Assembly (NCBI GenBank): GCA_014695325.1
Contig: JACJNZ010000052.1
Span: forward strand, 124,001 to 188,000
DNA: 64,000 bases
From: Cyanobacteria bacterium FACHB-502
GTDB lineage: Bacteria; Cyanobacteriota; Cyanobacteriia; Elainellales; Elainellaceae
Direction of reading: 5' to 3'
A model generated the notes under the pieces. It was not told the origin of the DNA and searched no databases. It worked only from the letters and a program-made list of their open reading frames with translations. Each line of letters starts with the position of its first letter. Within the stretch, counting starts at the first letter, position 1. Made by a program: the position numbers and the translations under genes. This document shows, piece by piece, positions 47,283 to 56,377 of this stretch.

Positions 47283-47773
47283 TGTCTAGGTGAGTGACGA
47301 GGGAAGTGGCTAGGAGAAGTGTCTAGGACAAAACGACTACCATTTTATTCCTGAAGTATAAAATCGCGGCATATCAAGCATCGAGGGAAATTCGCTTCTT
47401 TGCAAAAGCTTTTTAGTTCTGTAGAAATACTGAATGATCCCTAGAGTTTTGTGAAGCTGAGATGAAGACAGCAGATGTTGGTTCTCTTTTTTATATTTTC
47501 TACCGATGAAATTTTAATTTCGGTGGATTGGCTTACAGCGACTTACCCGGTTGCTGCATCAAAAGTCACAGTATTGGTCCTGAAAACGTCTTGAAAACCA
47601 TACCCATCTGCAAACTAAAAGAATAGGGACTTTTTAGAAATAGTAATGCCACTTCATATCCCGCTACGAGCAGCACGTAGGCGAGGAATAGACTGAGGAA
47701 TAGATCGAGCAATCGGGCAATTCAGAAAAGCAGATTAGAAAAGTTTGTTCACAAAAAAGTTGAAGGGCTTTGT
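47283..47773. promoter_or_regulatory. Divergent region sugar transferase / cobN
   Basis: About 490 bases between divergent genes, so both promoters should lie here. The stretch 47340-47530 is AT-rich. I looked for a cobalamin riboswitch before cobN, but the lone GCCACTT near 47647 has no matching downstream box, so none is claimed. No gene is seen. Confidence 0.45.
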
Positions 47774-50700
47774 ATGCACCGTTTGGCAACTCAGCCAGGA
47801 GGCTGGACTCCAGAGACAGAAGGAGTCATTTTTATCGAGCAGTCGCCTGCACCGATCGTGTACCTGACCGCGGCTGATACCGATATTCAGGTGCTTGCTG
47901 CGGCAACTTCTCAGCTTTCCGAAGGGTTTCCGGCAATTCGGGCAGTGAATCTGCTTCAGCTTCAGCAGCATTTGACGATCGACACCTATGCAGAACAGGT
48001 CTTATCTCAGGCAAAGGCGATTGTGCTGCGCTTGCTGGGGGGACGATCGTACTGGTCTTATGGGCTGGAGGTGGTCAAGCAAACAGTACAGGAAACAGGA
48101 GCCATGCTGTTTGTGCTGCCTGGGGATGATAAACCCGACCCAGAGCTGTGCAGCCATTCAACGGCTTCGCTGGTGGCGGTCGATCGACTCTGGCGATACT
48201 TCACCGAAGGCGGCGTAGAAAATATGGTCAACGCGCTCAAATTTCTGGCGGATACTGCTTGCCAGACCGATTATCAGCCCGACCTGCCGCGATCGATTCC
48301 GCGAGTCGGACGCTATCCTTTTCCGCTGCCTCAGCCCCTTGCCCTGGATGCCCCAAAAGCCGGAATTCTCTTTTATCGTGCCCATTATCTCGCAGGCAAC
48401 ATTGCCCCGATCGATGCGCTTTGTCAGGCGTTAAGCGATCGAGGTTTAGAACCTGTGCCCCTGTTTGTTTCTTCGCTGCGGGATGGCGAGGTGCAGGCAG
48501 AGCTACTGAACTGGTTTCAGGACCAATGCCCGATTCAGGTTTTGCTGAATGCAACAAGCTTTTCCCTTGCCCGTCTGGAAGCCGAAACGCCTAAGGTTGA
48601 GCTATGGCAGCGTCTTGATGTCCCGGTGTTGCAGGTAATTCTCAGCAGCGGTACACAGGCCCAGTGGATCGAGCAAACTCGCGGACTCTCTCCTCGCGAT
48701 ATGGCGATGAATGTGGCTCTGCCTGAAGTCGATGGGCGGATTATTACTCGTGCCGTGTCATTTAAAGCGGTTGAGGCACGCCATCCCATCCTGGAAACCG
48801 ATGTGGTGGGCTATCAGCCGCTAGCCGATCGCATTCAGTTTGTGGCAGACCTGGCCATGAATTGGGTGCGTTTACGCCAAACCCCTGTAATCGATCGCCG
48901 TATCGCGTTAATCCTGGCAAACTATCCCACCCGCGATGGCAGACTGGCCAATGGCGTCGGGCTGGACACGCCTCAAAGCTGCGTTGACATCCTCAAAGCT
49001 CTCCAGCAGCAGGGTTACTGGGTTGAAAATCTACCCCAATCTGGGGACGAGCTGATCGCGCTGTTGACCCAAACGGTAACGAACGACCCAGAGGGACAAC
49101 TCCTGCGTCCAGTGCGCCAATCCCTGACCCTGCCACAATACGATCGCTTTTTTCAATCGCTGCCGCATCCCGTACAGCAAGGCATCACCGATCGCTGGAA
49201 TTGTCCTACGGCTGAACTGTCTCAACGGGGTCTAACAGATTCCCCGAATTCCTCCGAAACCGCCTTTCCAATCGCTGGAGTGCAGTTGGGTAACGTCTTT
49301 GTCGGAGTGCAGCCCGCCAGAGGCTATGATCTGGAGCCATCGCTCAACTATCACGCCCCCGACCTAGAGCCGCCCCACGCCTATCTTGCCTTTTATGAGT
49401 GGCTGCGTCAGCAGTTTGGCGCACAGGCGATCGTTCATGTAGGCAAGCACGGCAATCTCGAATGGCTCCCGGGCAAGGGAACGGCTCTTTCTGCCTCCTG
49501 CTATCCTGAAGCAGTGTTTGGCGCAATGCCCCACCTGTATCCGTTTATCGTGAATGATCCGGGCGAAGGTGCTCAAGCAAAACGCCGATCGCAAGCTGTC
49601 ATTCTCGATCACCTCACCCCGCCCCTGACCCGCGCTGAACTTTATGGTGGGCTTCAACAGCTTGAAACGCTGATGGATGAATATTACGAAGCGCAAAGCC
49701 TCGATCCGTCCCGTTTATCGCTGATCCGCGATCGAATTCTCACGCTGATCGACCAGACAAATTTAGACCGGGATTTAGCACTGCGATCGGGCACTCAAAC
49801 CCCCTCTGCTGACGATCGTTTCACCGAACTCCTCACCCGAATCGACGGCTACCTCTGCGAACTTAAAGAAGCGCAAATTCGCGACGGGCTGCATATTTTC
49901 GGCAGTTGTCCTCAAGGGCGACAGTTGCGGGATTTGATTGTGTCGATCGCCCGCCATCCCGGACGCGATCGAATTGGCCTCACTCGTGCCATTGCTCAGG
50001 ATTGGGAGCTACCCTTTGATCCGCTCACGGCAGATCCAGCAACTTTAATAGAATCTCTCAATCATCAAAGTTCACCAGTATTAAGCCCTTCAGGGGGCTG
50101 CTCAACGCGGTCTAACTCAACGATTCATCCCCCAATTCAGCAAGGCCAAAATTCCCGCGAGTGGCGCACGATCGGCGATGCGATCGAAGCTCTGGAAACA
50201 GCGGCGGCAGAGTTGATCGAATCACTATTACAATCCGTTCCCGTTTCCGCCAATCTGCCCGCCACGCAAACAGAACTGCACTGGATTACCAAAACCCTGC
50301 TGCCTGCCCTGAAACAAACCGATCGCGAAATCACGCATCTGCTCCATGGGCTATCGGGCGGCTATGTGCCGAGCGGAGCATCGGGCGCACCGACACGCGG
50401 GCGTCCTGAAGTGTTGCCCACCGGACGCAATTTCTACTCGGTCGATATTCGCGCCATTCCCACCATGACGGCTTGGGATGTGGGACGCAAAGCAGCAGAA
50501 ACGCTAATCGAGCAATACACCCAGGAACAGGGCGAATATCCGCGCACGCTGGCTCTCTCGATCTGGGGCACGTCCACAATGCGAACCGGGGGCGATGACT
50601 TTGCCGAAGCGTTGGCGTTGCTAGGTGTACAGCCGGTCTGGGAAGGAGCTTCAGGGCGCGTGGTCGATTTCGAGATTTTGCCGCTGTCGGTGCTGGGTCG

Positions 50701-51640
50701 TCCAAGAGTGGATGTAACGCTGCGGATCTCTGGCTTTTTCCGCGATGCCTTCCCGAATCTAATTGATCTGTTTCAGCAGGCGATCGTTGCTGTCGCAGCC
50801 CTGGAGGAATCCCCAGAGCAAAATCCGCTTGCCGCCCAGGTTCAGCAGGACGCTCAAAACGGGTTGCAAACCGGACTCTCGACGGAACAGGCGATCGATC
50901 GCGCTCACTACCGCATCTTTGGCTCAAAACCGGGAGCTTATGGAACCGGACTGCAAGGCTTAATCGATGCCCAAAACTGGACAGACGATCGCGACCTGGC
51001 GCAGGCTTACCTGAACTGGAGCAGCTACGCCTACACCGGAAAAACTGAAAGCTTTGCGCCCGAAGCGTTTGAGCAGCGACTCCGTCAGATGCAAATCGTG
51101 CTGCACAACCAAGACAACCGCGAACACGATCTGCTCGATTCCGATGACTATTATCAGTTTCAGGGGGGCCTGACAGCAGCAGTGCGAACCCTATCAGGCA
51201 GCAATCCGACCGTTTATTTTGGCGATCATGCCCTGCCCGAAAATCCGAAAGTGCGTCGTCTGGAAGCTGAAATTGCCAGAGTCTATCGATCGCGGGTCGT
51301 TAATCCCAAATGGATCGCGGGCGTGATGCGGCACGGCTATAAAGGCGCGTTTGAAATGGCAGCCACGGTCGATTATTTGTTTGCCTATGATGCAACGGCG
51401 CATTGCGTCCAGGACTATATGTATCAGGGCATCGCCGAGGCGTACTTATTTGACCCGACCGTGCAGGCTTTTATTCAGCAAAAAAATCCCTGGGCACTGC
51501 GTGATATGGCAGAACGGTTACTCGAAGCCAACCAACGCGGGCTCTGGCAGGAGGCTGATTCCAAAACATTAGAACAGCTTCGATCGCTGGTCCATGAAAC
51601 AGAAGGGACGATCGAAGCTCTGAGTTCAACAGGTTTCTGA
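47774..51640 (+). CDS. cobN: Cobaltochelatase large subunit CobN (CobN/Mg-chelatase family)
   Basis: 1288 residues, normal for CobN. It inserts Co2+ into hydrogenobyrinate a,c-diamide in aerobic cobalamin synthesis, with CobS/CobT-type ATPases; in cyanobacteria its ATPase partners may be shared with Mg-chelatase (ChlI/ChlD). Marks include AIVHVGKHGNLEWLPGKGTALS, YPFIVNDPGEGAQAKRRSQAVILDHLTPP, GLSGGYVPSGASGAPTRGRPEVLPTGRNFYSVD, TLALSIWGTSTMRTGGDDFAEAL and a C-terminal NPKWIAGVMRHGYKGAFEMAATVDYLFAYD. The His/Glu metal-site region is present. Two short inserts share a repeated DNA sequence (see findings). Confidence 0.95.
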   Translation: MHRLATQPGGWTPETEGVIFIEQSPAPIVYLTAADTDIQVLAAATSQLSEGFPAIRAVNLLQLQQHLTIDTYAEQVLSQAKAIVLRLLGGRSYWSYGLEVVKQTVQETGAMLFVLPGDDKPDPELCSHSTASLVAVDRLWRYFTEGGVENMVNALKFLADTACQTDYQPDLPRSIPRVGRYPFPLPQPLALDAPKAGILFYRAHYLAGNIAPIDALCQALSDRGLEPVPLFVSSLRDGEVQAELLNWFQDQCPIQVLLNATSFSLARLEAETPKVELWQRLDVPVLQVILSSGTQAQWIEQTRGLSPRDMAMNVALPEVDGRIITRAVSFKAVEARHPILETDVVGYQPLADRIQFVADLAMNWVRLRQTPVIDRRIALILANYPTRDGRLANGVGLDTPQSCVDILKALQQQGYWVENLPQSGDELIALLTQTVTNDPEGQLLRPVRQSLTLPQYDRFFQSLPHPVQQGITDRWNCPTAELSQRGLTDSPNSSETAFPIAGVQLGNVFVGVQPARGYDLEPSLNYHAPDLEPPHAYLAFYEWLRQQFGAQAIVHVGKHGNLEWLPGKGTALSASCYPEAVFGAMPHLYPFIVNDPGEGAQAKRRSQAVILDHLTPPLTRAELYGGLQQLETLMDEYYEAQSLDPSRLSLIRDRILTLIDQTNLDRDLALRSGTQTPSADDRFTELLTRIDGYLCELKEAQIRDGLHIFGSCPQGRQLRDLIVSIARHPGRDRIGLTRAIAQDWELPFDPLTADPATLIESLNHQSSPVLSPSGGCSTRSNSTIHPPIQQGQNSREWRTIGDAIEALETAAAELIESLLQSVPVSANLPATQTELHWITKTLLPALKQTDREITHLLHGLSGGYVPSGASGAPTRGRPEVLPTGRNFYSVDIRAIPTMTAWDVGRKAAETLIEQYTQEQGEYPRTLALSIWGTSTMRTGGDDFAEALALLGVQPVWEGASGRVVDFEILPLSVLGRPRVDVTLRISGFFRDAFPNLIDLFQQAIVAVAALEESPEQNPLAAQVQQDAQNGLQTGLSTEQAIDRAHYRIFGSKPGAYGTGLQGLIDAQNWTDDRDLAQAYLNWSSYAYTGKTESFAPEAFEQRLRQMQIVLHNQDNREHDLLDSDDYYQFQGGLTAAVRTLSGSNPTVYFGDHALPENPKVRRLEAEIARVYRSRVVNPKWIAGVMRHGYKGAFEMAATVDYLFAYDATAHCVQDYMYQGIAEAYLFDPTVQAFIQQKNPWALRDMAERLLEANQRGLWQEADSKTLEQLRSLVHETEGTIEALSSTGF

Positions 51641-51659
51641 GTTCAATTGCCACCCTACA

Positions 51660-51712
51660 GAACTGGTTTCAAAGTCCCCCAGGATCTGGGGATTTAGGAA
51701 GCAATGTAAAAA
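51660..51712. repeat. CCCCCAG/CTGGGG intergenic palindrome (possible terminator)
   Basis: AAAGTCCCCCAGGATCTGGGGATTTAGG folds with CCCCAG/CTGGGG and extra A/T pairs outside. It lies between the convergent cobN and rhomboid genes and resembles the CCCCC/GGGGG repeat fragments at 10640-10672 and 22276-22307. It may end both transcripts, although the T-run is short. Confidence 0.55.
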
Positions 51713-51731
51713 GCTTTGTTACTCTTCAACC

Positions 51732-52550
51732 CTAAACATTCGGCGTATTGACTCCAGGAGCCGCAGGTCTAGAAAACAGTCCAAAAATCGGACCCAGAAC
51801 TGCACCAAACACAAAACCGCCTGCGTGTGCCCAGTACGCCACGCCGCCCCCTTGCATGCCGACCATTGATGGAGCGTCCAGACTTGCTACCCCATAAAGA
51901 GCCTGCTGCACAAACCAAAAACCCAGGAACAGAATTGCCGGAATGCGGAAGGTGGTAATAAACAGGAAAATCGGCACCAGCGTCAGAATTCGCACCTGCG
52001 GGAACCGCAAAATATAGGCGCCCATGACTCCGGCGATCGCCCCACTCGCCCCCAGCGACGGCACATCCGATCCGGCTGAGAAATACCACTGCGCTAGAGC
52101 GGCCAGTGCCCCACACAGCAAGTAAAAGATCAGGAACCGCGTATGCCCCATCTGGTCTTCAACGTTGTTGCCAAATACCCAGAGGTAAAGCATATTACCG
52201 CCGACATGCAGCAGTCCCGCGTGCAAAAACTGGGAGCTAAACAGGGTCGTAATCTCTTGCAGCAGCGGAACCTGGGGGTTGCCCTGCAACGCTGCCGAAA
52301 ACTGAACCGGAACCACTGCCCAAGTGCGGAAAAAGCCCTCCAACACAGGTCCAGGTAAACTAATTTCGTATAGAAAGATCAAAATATTGAGGGCAATCAG
52401 CCCATAGGTCACGTATGGGGTAACGCGAACCGGATTTTCATCACGAAGGGGAACCACAGCAGTTGCTCTTAGTAAGGATATATTTTGTGCAAGCAGAGCA
52501 TACCGCGATCGATCGCTCCCCTGCGTCTGACTCACGATAGGTTTCACCAA
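51732..52550 (-). CDS. Rhomboid family intramembrane serine protease
   Basis: 272 residues with six or seven membrane helices. Rhomboid features: HAGLLHVGGNMLYLWVFGNNVEDQMGHTRF (the conserved H..GN..L region), the catalytic Ser in GASGAIAGVMG, and the catalytic His in YWAHAGGFVFG. It cuts membrane-spanning substrates within the bilayer; the substrate is unknown. The first ~45 residues are a soluble extension. Convergent with cobN. Confidence 0.93.
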   Translation of the reverse strand: MVKPIVSQTQGSDRSRYALLAQNISLLRATAVVPLRDENPVRVTPYVTYGLIALNILIFLYEISLPGPVLEGFFRTWAVVPVQFSAALQGNPQVPLLQEITTLFSSQFLHAGLLHVGGNMLYLWVFGNNVEDQMGHTRFLIFYLLCGALAALAQWYFSAGSDVPSLGASGAIAGVMGAYILRFPQVRILTLVPIFLFITTFRIPAILFLGFWFVQQALYGVASLDAPSMVGMQGGGVAYWAHAGGFVFGAVLGPIFGLFSRPAAPGVNTPNV

Positions 52551-52860
52551 AGGAAATTCCTAGCTTCTCCTTACCGCGAATCCTGAGCATGAGCTTTAAA
52601 TTTTTCAAATAAATAAGCTTAAATAATGAGCTTTAACTGGCGACAGCGATCAAAATAAAGCCAAAAACTACAAGACAAGGAACCTAGCTGATTTGAGACA
52701 GATGCCCCAACGGTAGCAGCCAAATTCCTTGTCTTCGCAGATGTCTAGGTTTCTAAACTCAGAGAGCAAAGAACCAAACGATAAGCCGATCGGAGAGTAT
52801 CAAGCAGAAAATGCAGATAAAGCAGCCCAAACAAGGGGCATCACTCAATCTGGCAGCTAT
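52551..52860. other. Intergenic region rhomboid / petE
   Basis: About 310 bases after petE and upstream of the rhomboid gene, both on minus. An AT-rich stretch with near-repeats of AAGCTTAAATAATGAGCTTTAA (about 52590-52635) could be the rhomboid promoter. A 161-codon plus-strand frame beginning here runs antisense through petE and is rejected. Confidence 0.4.
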
Positions 52861-53244
52861 TTACTCAACCACGACCGTGCCAGCCATACCTGCACCCCGG
52901 TGAGGAGCGCAATAGTATTTGTAGGTTCCGGGCTCGTCAAAGGTGACTTCATAGGATTCGCCCGGAGAGAACATGAGCTGGTCGTGCGACTTAGCCGCCT
53001 GTGCCTTATCTTCAAACACCACGTTGTGCGGAGGCAACTTGTTATTCTGCCATTTCACGGTGTCACCCGCTTTGATGGTCAGGGTAGAAGGCTGAAATGC
53101 CAGCATTCCATTGTCAGCACCCATTTTGACCGTGTAGGTTTCAGCAGAAGCAGGCGAGACAGCCAGCAGAAACGTGCAAACAACCAACGCGATCGAACAA
53201 AGGGTGAGACTTAAACTCCGCGAAACAAAGGAAAACAGTTTCAT
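52861..53244 (-). CDS. petE: Plastocyanin
   Basis: 127 residues from ATG 53244 ([15 protein letters not shown]), about seven bases after AGAGG. A Sec signal peptide directs it to the thylakoid lumen (core [16 protein letters not shown], cleavage before ETYTVKMG). The mature copper protein shows HNVVFEDK (His ligand) and the C-terminal copper site [15 protein letters not shown] with Cys, His and Met ligands. It carries electrons from cytochrome b6f to photosystem I. It is 68 bases downstream of psbV2 on the same strand, so it is probably part of a psbV-psbV2-petE unit. In many cyanobacteria petE is copper-regulated; nothing in the sequence shows this here. Confidence 0.97.
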   Translation of the reverse strand: MKLFSFVSRSLSLTLCSIALVVCTFLLAVSPASAETYTVKMGADNGMLAFQPSTLTIKAGDTVKWQNNKLPPHNVVFEDKAQAAKSHDQLMFSPGESYEVTFDEPGTYKYYCAPHRGAGMAGTVVVE

Positions 53245-53312
53245 GAGTAACCTCTGGAGGTTTAAGTTGAACTCAGTCTTATCACTCAAATTTTATCTTG
53301 AAAGATCACCGT

Positions 53313-53876
53313 TCATAACGATAAATTGCCCCAGCCTGGAGCTTTTTGAGCCGCTCGAAGCAAAAATGCTGCTAAATCCTCGGTCTGCTTGGTCGAAAGC
53401 CACGACTCTGGAACCTCGCGACAATACAGGCTTTCCTCACTGCCGTCATAAGTCATCGGCTGCCGCAGAAAAGCAACCAGACTCTCAATGTTGTCCCGTG
53501 GTGGCATTGCTCCCTTCAGCGCCTCCAGCGTCAGCGGCACGGTCGGGTCAGGCAAAGTTGCACCGCCCACATGACAGTTTTTGCAGTTCTCCTCAAAAAA
53601 ACGCTTGCCTGCTGACAACTGCTCTGCCGAAAACTCGCGGCGATTTCCCTCAGCATTATTAGGGAGGGCGATCGGTTCTTTGGCATCCAGATAGCGCAGC
53701 ACATAGGCATCAATTCCTGCCGCTTCTGCCGGTGGAGAACCCAGGAAAGCAGCGAATACGATGGCAAATACGATGTGGAGTAAAGCGATCGTCATGCCAA
53801 ACGCACTCAGGCAAGTTTGCCAACCGCGAAGAATTCGCCTGATTTGAGCCACTCGACCAAAAACCTGACAAAACAC
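53313..53876 (-). CDS. psbV2: PsbV2, cytochrome c550-like protein
   Basis: 187 residues. GTG 53876 is the start because AGGAGG precedes it by seven bases. A long basic start and hydrophobic core (LLHIVFAIVFAAFLGSPPAEA) form the lumen-targeting signal. Heme c attaches at CKNCH (98-102). Compared with PsbV, the sixth-ligand region MHNPTTYDG becomes LRQPMTYDG, losing the axial His, and a Cys appears in LYCREV (Cys152). In the Thermosynechococcus PsbV2 structure such a Cys is an axial heme ligand, so His/Cys ligation is likely here. Its role in photosystem II or elsewhere is not settled. Confidence 0.92.
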   Translation of the reverse strand: MFCQVFGRVAQIRRILRGWQTCLSAFGMTIALLHIVFAIVFAAFLGSPPAEAAGIDAYVLRYLDAKEPIALPNNAEGNRREFSAEQLSAGKRFFEENCKNCHVGGATLPDPTVPLTLEALKGAMPPRDNIESLVAFLRQPMTYDGSEESLYCREVPESWLSTKQTEDLAAFLLRAAQKAPGWGNLSL

Positions 53877-53950
53877 GGAACGTCCTCCTGGGAATTAGCC
53901 CTCAACCCTTTTCTTTAATAAAGTGCAGCGCAACGCACTGGCAAAAATCC

Positions 53951-53984
53951 AAAAAACAAGGGGCAGGCAATGCCCGACCCCAAA
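53951..53984 (-). terminator. Possible terminator or attenuator between psbV and psbV2
   Basis: On the minus strand GGGCATTGCCTGCCC, extended by a further G-C pair, forms a hairpin followed by CTTGTTTTTTGG. It lies about 35-70 bases after the psbV stop. It may end part of the psbV transcripts before psbV2 and petE. Confidence 0.5.
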
Positions 53985-54019
53985 ACTCCTCTCATTCAGA
54001 GAGTGTTTAAAAAAACAGT

Positions 54020-54511
54020 TTAGTAATAGATTTTGCCGCCGCCCCACTTCTCGCCAACTACTTTTGGCTGAAGCAGAATATGTCCAGCGATCGCAACCAG
54101 GTCATCTTCGGTCAGATTTCGCATCTTTGGAAAGATGTCCGTGCTCTTCGTGCTGGGGTGAATCTCAGAGATGTCAGACTGCCCATCGTAGGTCGTGGGG
54201 TTGTGCATATAGTCCACCAGTGCCTCTAGATTGTCCCGACGAGGATTCGCCAGCGCAAGGGATTCTGGGTCAAGTCCAACGTTGGGGTCAGTCTTGGTTA
54301 CGCCACCCACATGGCACTGACCACAGGCATAGTTAAACAACCGCTTGCCTTCAGAGACTTGCTCCAGGCTCAGGGTCTTTGTATCGCCCTGGTCATTTAG
54401 GGAAATGGTACGGGTTGCTTTATCCAGTTCAGCCGCAGTTGCGCCTCCGACAAACAGTTGAAAAGCCAGGAAGACCGTCACTGCAACAACCCAGATGTAT
54501 CTTTTAAACAT
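54020..54511 (-). CDS. psbV: Cytochrome c550 of photosystem II (PsbV)
   Basis: 163 residues from ATG 54511 (MFKRYIWVV), which has AAGGAGAACC just upstream. A signal peptide (VVAVTVFLAFQLFVGGATAA) targets the lumen, where PsbV is an extrinsic subunit that stabilises the Mn4CaO5 cluster and Cl-/Ca2+ binding. Heme motif CGQCH and the axial His in DYMHNPTTYDG are intact, as is the C-terminal GEKWGGGKIYY. It is the first gene of the psbV-psbV2-petE cluster on the minus strand. Confidence 0.97.
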   Translation of the reverse strand: MFKRYIWVVAVTVFLAFQLFVGGATAAELDKATRTISLNDQGDTKTLSLEQVSEGKRLFNYACGQCHVGGVTKTDPNVGLDPESLALANPRRDNLEALVDYMHNPTTYDGQSDISEIHPSTKSTDIFPKMRNLTEDDLVAIAGHILLQPKVVGEKWGGGKIYY

Positions 54512-54732
54512 GGTTCTCCTTAAGAGTGCGTCCTTCGTTATCGGGTTTGATAAAAGTTCAACACAGCGAGACTCAATCTGCTTCAAGTCCATACACGGGA
54601 AGCCACAAACCCTAACGCTTGCTCTGCGCCGACCGATCAGGATTGAGCTAGCTCATTCAATATCATGCCACTGTTTGACGCTTTCCCAAAGACTGATGAC
54701 GATAGACTTTCATCCATCTGCTGCTGGAAGAT

Positions 54733-55191
54733 TTACCTCCGAAAAATAGAGTTGCTTTTCGATCGCACTCCGTAGGATGTTTTAGATTCCTGTCCGGCTC
54801 CTCCGCTTGCAGGGGGCTGCCACAGCACAAAGGGCAAGCTTAGTCCGCCAATAAGCAGCATCACCAGGGTTGTAATCCAGATAATCCAGCGATTGGGCTG
54901 ATAGTTACCCCGCTCGATCTGGCGAAATGTCCGGTTATAGCTCCATGCTGCCAGCACAATCATCACCATGCCTGCTAGCACCAGCACTAGTCCAATCGTT
55001 TGGGAGCTAATGGGATTACGCGGCAGTGTGGTTTGAGTTACGCCCTCTTGAAGCTCGCGCAAGAATAGCCCAAAGCGGGCGATCGCTAATCCAAAACTAA
55101 TCAAGGCGATCGAAGTCCGAACCCAGGCAAGAAAAGTACGCTCGTTTGCCTGGTGCTCACGCTGACGATCGACGCGGAATGGCTGACTCAC
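54733..55191 (-). CDS. DUF202 (YidH-type) membrane protein
   Basis: 152 residues with three hydrophobic segments. The N-terminal REHQANERTFLAWVRTSIALISFGLAIARFGLFL is the defining DUF202 pattern (x-ANERTFLAWVRTSL), followed by IGLVLVLAGMVMIVLAAWSYNRTFRQIE and a final helix LVMLLIGGLSLPFVLW. Function is unknown for the family. The 3' end is polar (QPPASGGAGQESKTS). yajQ lies 22 bases upstream on the same strand, so the two may be cotranscribed. Confidence 0.88.
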   Translation of the reverse strand: MSQPFRVDRQREHQANERTFLAWVRTSIALISFGLAIARFGLFLRELQEGVTQTTLPRNPISSQTIGLVLVLAGMVMIVLAAWSYNRTFRQIERGNYQPNRWIIWITTLVMLLIGGLSLPFVLWQPPASGGAGQESKTSYGVRSKSNSIFRR

Positions 55192-55212
55192 AAATTCCTA
55201 CTATTAGGACAA

Positions 55213-55704
55213 TTAGCGATAGTTCGTGAACTGCAACGCTACCGGATAATCTTCCTGCTTGAGCCGCTGAATCACTTCTTGCAGATCGTCTTTTGCTTTG
55301 GCGGTGACTCGCACCGCATCGCCCTGAATCGACGGCTGCACTTTCTTAAACTCATCTCGAATCAGCTTAGAAATCTGCTTGGTCAGCTCAGAGCTAATGC
55401 CTTTCCGCAGTTTGATTTCCTGCTTCACCCGGTTTCCTCCAGCAGATTCCACCTTGCCGTAGTCAAAAATTTTCAGCGACAAATTCCGCTTCGCTGCTTT
55501 CGTATGCAGAATCGTGTGAACGGCTTGCAGGGTAAAGTCGCTGTCGGTATTCACCACGATCGACTCTGCACCCAGTTCTAGCGTCGTTTTCGTGTCTTTT
55601 AAGTCGTAGCGAGTATCGATTTCTCGTTTGGTTTGATCGACCGCGTTCACGAGTTCCTGGCGATCGAAATCACTTACTACATCAAAGGAATACGTAGAAG
55701 CCAT
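55213..55704 (-). CDS. yajQ: YajQ family nucleotide-binding protein
   Basis: 163 residues, the usual length. Two ferredoxin-like repeats are recognisable: [34 protein letters not shown] at the start and [29 protein letters not shown] near the end, with [25 protein letters not shown] between. In Xanthomonas a member binds cyclic di-GMP and acts with a transcription factor; elsewhere it binds other nucleotides or RNA, so the ligand here is open. Cytosolic. Confidence 0.93.
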   Translation of the reverse strand: MASTYSFDVVSDFDRQELVNAVDQTKREIDTRYDLKDTKTTLELGAESIVVNTDSDFTLQAVHTILHTKAAKRNLSLKIFDYGKVESAGGNRVKQEIKLRKGISSELTKQISKLIRDEFKKVQPSIQGDAVRVTAKAKDDLQEVIQRLKQEDYPVALQFTNYR

Positions 55705-55863
55705 GAGTCAAAAGAACAATAAAAAACCACAATCTGAGCAAAACAATTTAGGCAACGACTTCTTGCCGAATTTTGGCTCAGCAGAGATTTGGTCGAGCCA
55801 TTCCAAAACTTAAGTCTAATTCATAAATTTGCTGAGTCTACCGATCGCGCTGCCAACTCAGCC

Positions 55864-56286
55864 CTAAGGCGCAGCCTGCTGCAAGCTCAGCCCCATCAGC
55901 GTTGCGATTGCCAGCGTTCCGACGCCAAACATCAGCGATCGCAGAATCGGCACATTTAAAATGTAAAACGGCGAGTAGAGCGATCGAGCCACCACATAGC
56001 TGATTGCCGCCCCGGTTGCCCAGACCGATTCTACCTGAGTCACGACTGCCATCAGTGCCCCCGCCGCAAACAGCATAAATGACTCAAACGAATTCTCATG
56101 TGCCCAAGTCGCCCGTTTCGCATAGTTCGGCAGCTTATCAAACAAGGCACGCGGATTTGCCATATCAAAACCTGCCTGCACCCGCCCATAGGCAACCACC
56201 AAAAACGGCACATAGATGAGGACAGCGGCGATCGCAATGCAAAGCAAAAGCGTATATCGCACAGGAAGGGCTTGCAGCACAGGCAT
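55864..56286 (-). CDS. MAPEG family membrane protein
   Basis: 140 residues with four membrane helices. Family pattern: YTLLLCIAIAAVLIYVPFLVVAYGRV, NPRALFDKLPNYAKRATWAHENSFESFMLFAAGALMA (the conserved R-x-x-x-A-x-x-N-x-x-E-x-x-x-x-F core), and SYVVARSLYSPFYIL. Eukaryotic relatives make leukotrienes, prostaglandins or detoxify with glutathione; bacterial substrates are mostly unknown. Confidence 0.87.
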   Translation of the reverse strand: MPVLQALPVRYTLLLCIAIAAVLIYVPFLVVAYGRVQAGFDMANPRALFDKLPNYAKRATWAHENSFESFMLFAAGALMAVVTQVESVWATGAAISYVVARSLYSPFYILNVPILRSLMFGVGTLAIATLMGLSLQQAAP

Positions 56287-56377
56287 AAGCTCGAATCAAA
56301 GGATAGTTATTTTTTCTATAGTGAGGGAAGTGAGACTTCGTTCTACTTTCACCAGAACTGCTTTCACTCAAAGCGGC

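Noticed and set aside
47640-47700. Possible cobalamin riboswitch before cobN
   Set aside because: Only a GCCACTT-like fragment is present; no second conserved box or foldable core was found.
52729-53214. 161-codon plus-strand frame across petE
   Set aside because: Antisense to plastocyanin, with no domain or signal.
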